DNA of 64,000 nt from Aquilaria yunnanensis (taxonomy: Eukaryota; Streptophyta; Magnoliopsida; Malvales; Thymelaeaceae), in contig CM077595.1 in assembly GCA_039654915.1 (NCBI GenBank), positions 89,693,501 to 89,757,500 on the forward strand, given 5' to 3'. The translations under genes were made by a program, and so were the position numbers. The notes beneath the pieces were generated by a model. The model was not told where the DNA came from, did no database searches, and saw only the letters and a program-made list of their open reading frames with translations. Of this stretch, positions 57,571 through 64,000 are shown piece after piece. Each line of letters starts with the position of its first letter. Position 1 is the first letter of the stretch.

Positions 57571-58020
57571 GGGAAAAATTACAAAAGCCCTCTATGATTT
57601 GGTGTAACCTACACTTTGCTCCCTATATTTTAAAATACCTACACTTGACCCCTTTTCTTATAGTGTCCAACAACAATGTTTGAAACCTTAATTTAAAATA
57701 TCTGATAATCATGTTTCAATATTTCAAGATTTTTGATATTTTTTTATAGCTAACCGAAATTTAAAAAATACTAATATGTATTTATAAAGAGAAAAATTTA
57801 TTTAAAAAAATAAAAAACTGATAATTTAAAATATCTGTGAACTAAAAAAAATATTAGAGAGATCAAAATTACTAGAAGGTAATTATTGTATAATTTAAAT
57901 TATAGTTTCAGAAGTTATTATCAGATAGTGTAAAAGAAACATGGGCAAAGTGTGGGTTTTAAAAATAAAGAGGACAAACTGTAGGTTAAGGTAAACATCG
58001 GGAGTAATTATAAGTTTTCC
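57571..58020. mobile_element. Foldback MITE, ~450 bp
   Basis: The left arm (GGGAAAAATTACAAAAGCCC, 'aacctacactttgctccctatattttaaaa') is complementary to the right arm ('gtgtgggttttaaaaataaag', 'actgtaggttaagg', TTATAAGTTTTCC). Same layout as 38808-39262. Inner blocks ('gtttgaaaccttaatttaaaatatctgataatc') are also similar. Confidence 0.65.
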
Positions 58021-58041
58021 AAAACAAAAACTATCTTAAGG

Positions 58042-61000
58042 TAGAGGTGTTCAAAGGGGTGGCCTGGGATTGGACCAGCTTGGGACCGGCTTGAGTCAAA
58101 CCCGGCCCACGACTCAGTCAAACCCGGCTCGACACGAGCCCGAATAAAACATGGCTAAGGAGGGGCAGTTATGGGCCTGAGGAAGAAGGAGGCTTGAAGT
58201 GGGCTCGGCACGCGTCAAGGCTCGGCATGGGGACCGAATCGGGACCGGGTTGATCTCAATAATCAGAAAATCCTCCAACGGCTCCTAATTAAAAAAAAAA
58301 AAAGGAAATGACACTTCAGGTTCCTATAATGGCCAACAGTCTATTTTTGCTTAGAATTACTTTTTTACCCCCCAACAATTATATTATAAGGGTTTTTTAG
58401 TAAAAAAAAAAAATTATCCTATAAATAGAGAGGCAATTTCCACAATTTCTTCACACTAATATTAGCAATATTTCCCTTTCTTCTAATACATTTTCTTATT
58501 TTCTTCAAGCTCTCAACCTTATTTTCTTCATTTGTTCTTAATCATTCCATAATTACTTCCAAAGTTCTTTATCTTCTCAATTTATTCTTATACAAATAAC
58601 ATCAAAGGGAAAGGGAAAAGCTTCAAGCTCTTCATCCGGCACCGGTTTAAGGTCTTTTTTTCGTGCTGTTTCCTAACCGACGACCCGTGAGGCTCAAATC
58701 CAACAAACTGATGATGACGAGTAATTCGATATGACTCAATATGACTTGGGGCTTGACGATCAATTTTTTGATGATGACATTGAGGAGGTGGAAGCAGCAC
58801 CAACGACGAATGTTGGTGGAGAAGATGATTCTCAACCGACCTCGATAAGCCATCAACGTGAAGTTCATACACAAGGTAAGACAACGAGGCTTACCGTATG
58901 GGTTTGAGAACATTTTGACCAATTTTTCAAGAAGAATGGTCATGACAATGATGCGAGGTTCGTAAATTACAAACATTGCAAGACAAAGCTTGCACACAAG
59001 AAGAACTTCGGCATGAGAACATTCAAACGACATATGGAACATAAGCATCTGAATATCTATCTGGAAGCAGCTACTAATACCGGCAGCCAAACATAGCTTG
59101 AAAGTACTGCTAGCAGATCAGATATTTTTAGATTTAGTCAACAAAATTGTAAAGAAGGCAATGATAGAATGAATAATGTTGACTGAAAAACCATTTATCC
59201 AAGCTGAAGATAGGCACATGAAAAAATGGATTAAATCGCAATTAAGCCTTGCTTTTAAAAGAACATCTAGGAGTACTGCTAGGAGAGAAGCATTTAAAAT
59301 TTGTGAAGCCAGTAAGTCAAACCTATAAGCATACTTCTTTACTCTTAATCATTCTGTTTCATTTACTAGTGACATATGGATTTTACCACTATGACAAGAT
59401 TATTATTGCACCACTGCACAATGGATTAATGATAGTTGAGTTGTTCAAAAGTGTATTATTGCATTTAAGTAAATGGAGATCGATCATATTGGTTGGAATA
59501 TATTCCAAGTCATTTTAAAAAGTTTTAAAGAGTTTTTTTTTTTAATGACAAGGTTTTTAGCATAACATTTGATAATGCATTCAACAATGATGTCGCGGCT
59601 GAGATATTAAAAGAATCATTAGAACTTATCCGAAATGCTGCATTTTTTCACATTAGAAGTGTATGTCATATTTTAAACTTAACTGTCTAAAAAGGTCTTC
59701 AAGTTTTGAGTACTGAAATTACTTCCATTCGGTGGGCAATCCATTATTTAAAATTAAGGAACAAAGTTTTTAAAGAGTTTATGGCATATTGTCTTGAAAA
59801 TGGCCTCAAATTTAGCTGGAAACGTTTTAAACTTGATTGCCCTACCTGATGAAACTTAACTTACAACGGGTTTATGGATGAGATGTCATTTGCTGTATAC
59901 ATGACATGTTTTATAAATGTAAAAAAAAAAGAAAACGATTTTGAAACAAGAAATGTGGGATAAACTATCAAAAGTCACTGATGTGCTATAATATTTTTAT
60001 GAGGCCATTGTTTTTTGCTCTAGTGTATGCTATTTCACATCTTCACAAGGTTTTAATGCATTTGGTCTATATTGCATGAGTTTTTAACCAACATAAGGAT
60101 GCCTATTTCTTAAAAGACACAATTAAGGCCATGAAAAACAAATGAATTTTATATTTTAGTGATATTCCCCCAATCTATTTACTTACTTCTGCATTAGACC
60201 CAACTATTAGAATCACGGGTACGCATCGGCTACTTGAGGGTTATTATAATTTTTTAGAAATGTCGCATATTTCTGTTCATGCTATAACTGCCACTGTTGA
60301 GGAGCACTTATGAGAGTTATTTAAGATTTATGCTGACTGGCATGAGGATAAGGTAAGGAACACTACTTCTTCTACTGTTGGGCGTTCATCATTGTCAGTG
60401 TCATCAGCATTCAATTTGACGGAACATCTCTTTAAATGGCCCCGAGCTGCAGCATCCGGTCTTAATGAAGTTGACGCATACCTCAACTTGGTTGGAGAGA
60501 ATAGTGACATCGACATTCTATAATGGTGGAAGTTAGAAACAACAAATTCCCAATACTCTACATTATTACCAAAGAAGTTCTAGCTGTTCCCGTCTCAACC
60601 ATTGTATCTGAGTCGGCTTTTAGTGCTGGAAAATGTGTAATTTTAGATAAATGAGTAAGGTTATCACTAGATGCAGTTGATGTTTATATATGTAACCATA
60701 ATTGGGGTATTGCAGCATTAAGATTACAAACTAGAAGAGTTCTGACGATGAAAACATTGATGAGGTAGATACTTAAATCTACGGTTTGCTTATTATCTTT
60801 ATACCTTGTATTTGATCTAATTTTGCTGTTCAACACAGATCCTAGATTTTATTTTAAGTTTACTTTTATGGAATGTTTCACCATTGACTCATGTAAGGTC
60901 CGTTCTACGTTATGTAATTGCGGTTTGAATTTAAAATTAATAAAATTTCACACCGATAAATGGTGTTTCACTTTTAAAATATGTAGTTTTCCAAAAAATC

Positions 61001-61163
61001 TGTGTCAAAATCAATTTTAAAAAATATAAAAAAACTAAAAAAAAATTGCAAGCCTAGGCACAGCTCACCTTAGGCCCGGTATGAACCTGGCACGCCTTTA
61101 GGTGGGTCGTGCCCGGGCCCTTAAGACCCAAGCCGGGCCAAGTTGGCCCACTGAACACCTCTA
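58042..61163 (+). mobile_element. hAT (Ac-like) transposon, ~3.1 kb, inactive
   Basis: Ends TAGAGGTGTTCAAAGGGG and CACTGAACACCTCTA are inverted repeats of typical hAT form. GC-rich subterminal zones ('cccggcccacgactcag' left, 'cccgggcccttaagacc' right) also pair. Flanking TCTTAAGG and CCTCAAGG agree at 6 of 8 positions, compatible with an aged 8-bp target duplication. The element carries a broken transposase gene (58731-60780). The element at 20157-21243 is a shortened relative. Confidence 0.85.
58731..60780 (+). pseudogene. hAT transposase pseudogene with BED finger and hATC region
   Basis: An acidic N-terminus starts at ATG 58731. From about 58885 a BED-type zinc finger can be read (VWV-stop-EHFDQFF, then YKHCKTKL, then RTFKRHMEHKHL), but its first Cys is Tyr and a stop interrupts it. 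Further pieces in shifting frames include FHIRSVCHILNL (about 59650) and a RWAIHYLKLRNKVFKEF segment. The hATC dimerisation region VLAVPVSTIVSESAFSAG is near 60570-60630. At least a dozen stops and several frameshifts make it non-functional. An intact gene would encode the cut-and-paste transposase. The 147-aa minus-strand frame at 58647-59090 is only its antisense shadow. Confidence 0.8.
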
Positions 61164-61235
61164 CCTCAAGGACTCCGATATAGCTTATTGTAAGATTGGT
61201 CCCTAAAGAAACATGCGCAATGTCAAATCTACCTC
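61164..61235. other. Short spacer between two elements
   Basis: Continues the sequence left of the hAT insertion; no feature seen. Confidence 0.4.
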
Positions 61236-61697
61236 CATGGGGAAAATAACATCAATAGTCCAAACCTTTAATTTCTGTTGCAAATCAGTCCATAAAGTTC
61301 ATTTTTTAATAAATTGATCAATTAATTGTGATAAAATTATAACACAATTTAAATTTATTTGTAAACAACTATTAAATAGTTTGAATTTGTTAACTTTCAC
61401 AAATTATCTAACATTAACTTTTTTTATTTTTAATTTAAATTGTTTGGTAACTATTTTCTCATAAATTCAAACTGTTTCACAATTTCTAATAGTTAATGGA
61501 CAGCTTAAACTATTTATTTTTTTATTTATAAATCAAGTTTCTATGCCTATATGGTGCTTGAGACCAATATGCAAATGTTTAGAACCAATTTGCAATTAAA
61601 TGAATGTTGAGGGCTGATTTGCATGGACTGATTTGCAACAAGAATTATAAGTTTAGGATCAATGATGCTTTTAACCCATGGTCCATTTTGTAGTGAC
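61236..61697. mobile_element. Foldback MITE, ~460 bp
   Basis: The left arm (CCATGGGGAAAATAACATCA, 'ttaatttctgttgcaaatcagtcc') pairs with the right arm ('ggactgatttgcaacaagaattataag', 'caatgatgcttttaacccatgg'). AT-rich middle, non-coding. Confidence 0.65.
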
Positions 61698-62559
61698 ACT
61701 TCTTCTTCGAAGAGCACTGACATGCCTTGTTATCTTTAAACTTGATAGAAAATTTTGCACGATTGCAGACTTTATCAAAGAGACTTTGTGAATGTCCAAA
61801 TTCCTTAAAGAAAGAATGAATCCTTACTCACTGTGGTTCAAATTTACTACCATCTTTAACAATTTCTCAATCAATTTACTTTACTTATCAGCCGAGGTCA
61901 CTCGTCAGAGTGGTCCATGTCACAAGGTTATATTCATTTGCAATTTTAATTTTATTTTTATTAAGAACAACATCATTCCGAGCCAATACTCGATTTTTTC
62001 TAATAATTAATTGAGTAAAAAAAATTCTATTAATTATTTTATTTTTATGAATTTTCTATTACTTATTATCTAAAAAAGGAAAAATTAATAGGAAAATACT
62101 TGTTTCTTACGATATGTGTGTTTCGGATGTGGTTTTCATGCTTCTTAAAATGTGAAGCTTCATTTAGTATGTAATTTGGAAAAAAAAAATTCAAATTTTT
62201 AAAAATCTCTACTAAAACAAAAATTTTAAGCGCTTTCATGGATTTAGTCCTATCTTCTTTCCCCCAAAATTTATTCTAAAATGCACTAATTCAAACATTT
62301 TTACCTTTCTCACTCTCTTTAAACTCATTATTTAGAGTATTTTTATTTTTATTAATTTTTTTTTCTAGAAAATCAATATTTTTTGAAAGATAACATTTTG
62401 TCCACCTAATAATCGCTCGAATAATTTTTTATAGAAAGTAATCATTTTTTTAATGATTTTTCCTTACCCAACTTAATAAAAAAGTCAATAAAAATATTTA
62501 ATTTTTCAAAAAGTATGTTAAAAATAATGTTGGGCATCTTAAAGTATAAAATTTCAATT
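61698..62559. other. Intergenic, no gene seen
   Basis: AT-rich DNA without open frames of note. The 72-aa + frame at 61792-62010 is Phe/Asn-rich and judged chance. Confidence 0.5.
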
Positions 62560-62930
62560 CATAGATAAGTTGATTAACAATCTTTCAGTAAATTTAAACT
62601 GTTTAACATTTTTTTTTTCAATCAGTAGATAATTTAAATTAATAATTTTTTTATTCCTAACTGAAATAAGTTTGGTTTGTAAAGAGAAAACTTGATGATT
62701 TGAAATATCTATTAAATATAAAAAAATTATTATGTAGATTGAATTTAATAGAAAATAGTTTCTAAATAGTTTAAATTTAATGTTAAAAGTTTTTATCAAA
62801 AATCTCTCTAATTTAACATATCCCACCCAATGAGGACCAAAAATTTTTTTTTTTACTAGATTTGTGAGCAAAGCATAGCATTCAATAGGTTAGAAACTTA
62901 AATAGAATTGTAATTAAAATTTAGGGTTTT
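62560..62930. mobile_element. Partial copy of the 30187-31577 MITE family
   Basis: The right side ('catcccacccaatgaggaccaaaa', 'gcattcaataggttagaaac', 'aatagaattgtaattaaaatttaggg') matches the right arm at 31410-31550. The left arm is missing or too worn to align. Confidence 0.5.
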
Positions 62931-64000
62931 TTTACAGTTACCCTTTGAACTTTAGGTGATATTACACTTGCCCCCTGAGATTTAAAAATCTACACTTATC
63001 CCCTACTTTTTTAACACCGTCAATCAGCCGTTAATCAAAATTACAACTAGTCACCTTGAATTTAGTTTAGTTTACAATTATACGCAAAACTTTAAAAATC
63101 TACAATTTTCCAAAATTGTCCATTTCCTCTTCGTTTCTCCACTTCCATTCTTCTCTCCCTCCATATTGACCCATCCATCTCCCTCATCTGGGCCTGCTTA
63201 TGCGACTTTTTCTTCTTCTCCAATACCCTATCATTCGCCTCCCTCATCGGTGCTCCTCAGGCCTTTGACAACAACCTTTGTGGTTATTGTGTTGAGACTT
63301 GCCCAAACTAAAGCCACTAACTTGGTGTCCTTCATCTCCATTATCCTTACCTACACTATCTACACTGCTGATTGTGGGATGGTCTAGACATATCGAGATT
63401 GAAAAAGTTACACTGCCTCCTAGCTTTTAGCCGCCAAATAAGTTCAATTTTGATTCCTATGATGCCGCTGTGGAGGATGTCAATACAGCGGCTAATGCCA
63501 CATGGAAATGCATATATGAAGCCAAGGGGTCGGCCTTGGTTTAGCTTAACTATGCCTTCCTCAAGCTTTGTGAAATTTATGTTTTTTTTACCAAGTTTTT
63601 CATTTTTAAAGATTTGAATTTGCTTTTTGATTAAGAGTTATATAAGTCATCTATGTAAGTCTTACAAGGAAAGAAATTTGTTAATATATAAAAAGCAATA
63701 AAACAAACACGTAATAATGATATCAATATAAAAAATTCTAAAGTTTATCAAATTATCAAATTATCTAGAAGTTTGCAAAACACTTATGCCCATATTAGTG
63801 AAAAATACAACACGAGCCTCCAATTATTTGAATTTAATTATTATAAATAAAAATTTTATTTATTTTTTTATTTCTCTCATCATATTCTAATTATCAACAA
63901 TATAATATTTGGTTCCAATTATTTGCCTCCAATTTTGAATAGAGTTTTTAGAGTCAAATATTTTATTTTGTTTCCAATGTATATTAATTAGTGACAAATA
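62931..64000. other. End of window: element-like left flank and a coding-like patch
   Basis: 62935-63100 contains phrases typical of foldback-MITE arms ('ggtgatattacacttgccccctgag', 'aatctacacttatccccta'). 63130-63550 is GC-richer and CT-rich, with two overlapping + frames (63166-63387 and 63372-63617). A third frame over 63430-63530 reads SYDAAVEDVNTAANATWK, with the look of a real exon piece, but I cannot assign it. AT-rich DNA then runs to the end. No CCA1/LHY Myb exon is visible here. Confidence 0.35.

Noticed and set aside
58647..59090. 147-aa minus-strand open frame
   Set aside because: Antisense shadow of the hAT transposase N-terminal and BED region.
61164..64000. Expected CCA1/LHY gene to the right of CURT1B
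   Set aside because: Looked for a Myb SHAQKYF-type exon in all frames and saw none; if present it must lie outside the window.

Overview
The window is nuclear DNA of a flowering plant, probably a eudicot. Three of the four intact genes have GT-AG introns. The DNA between genes is AT-rich and full of small DNA transposons, and the gene content matches angiosperm families. I cannot name the species. No tRNA or rRNA gene, organellar segment, bacterial-type feature or intact retrotransposon was seen.

Four genes are well supported, all on the + strand. (1) 2838-6768: a circadian-clock pseudo-response regulator of the PRR5/PRR9 (PRR95) clade, 8 exons, 662 aa. Two evening elements, two G-boxes and a TATA box lie upstream. 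(2) 18602-19222: an intronless NDR1/HIN1-like (NHL, LEA_2) membrane protein, 206 aa. (3) 45174-46924: a group Ia bHLH transcription factor of the bHLH57/67/70 type, 4 exons, 386 aa, with several upstream ATGs. (4) 50949-52467: the thylakoid membrane-curvature protein CURT1B (PSI-P/TMP14), 6 exons, 173 aa.

The order PRR - bHLH70-like - CURT1B matches what I recall of Arabidopsis chromosome 2 (APRR9 At2g46790, bHLH70 At2g46810, CURT1B/PSI-P At2g46820, then CCA1 At2g46830). The window therefore looks like an expanded copy of the old PRR-CCA1/LHY linkage block. An LHY/CCA1 gene would be expected beyond the right end; none lies between CURT1B and base 64000. No MTP1-like gene (At2g46800) was seen.

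The rest, about 38 kb between PRR and bHLH and 11.5 kb after CURT1B, is a mosaic of Class II elements. These include Stowaway-like MITEs (11599-11837, 40061-40297), a Harbinger/Tourist MITE (38630-38775) and several hAT-type elements: 41720-42464 with a perfect 8-bp target duplication, a 3.1-kb element with a dead transposase at 58042-61163, and its 1.1-kb deletion relative at 20157-21243. A CACTA element at 21448-24068 carries a decayed RING-finger gene piece. There are also long-inverted-repeat (foldback) MITEs. One ~335-bp MITE family occurs four times, including a side-by-side pair. A ~1.2-1.5-kb family with a palindromic terminal motif (27645-28880, 33000-34527, 52838-54116) I do not recognise. 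Two places show clear nesting of elements (30187-31577 and 40318-42500).
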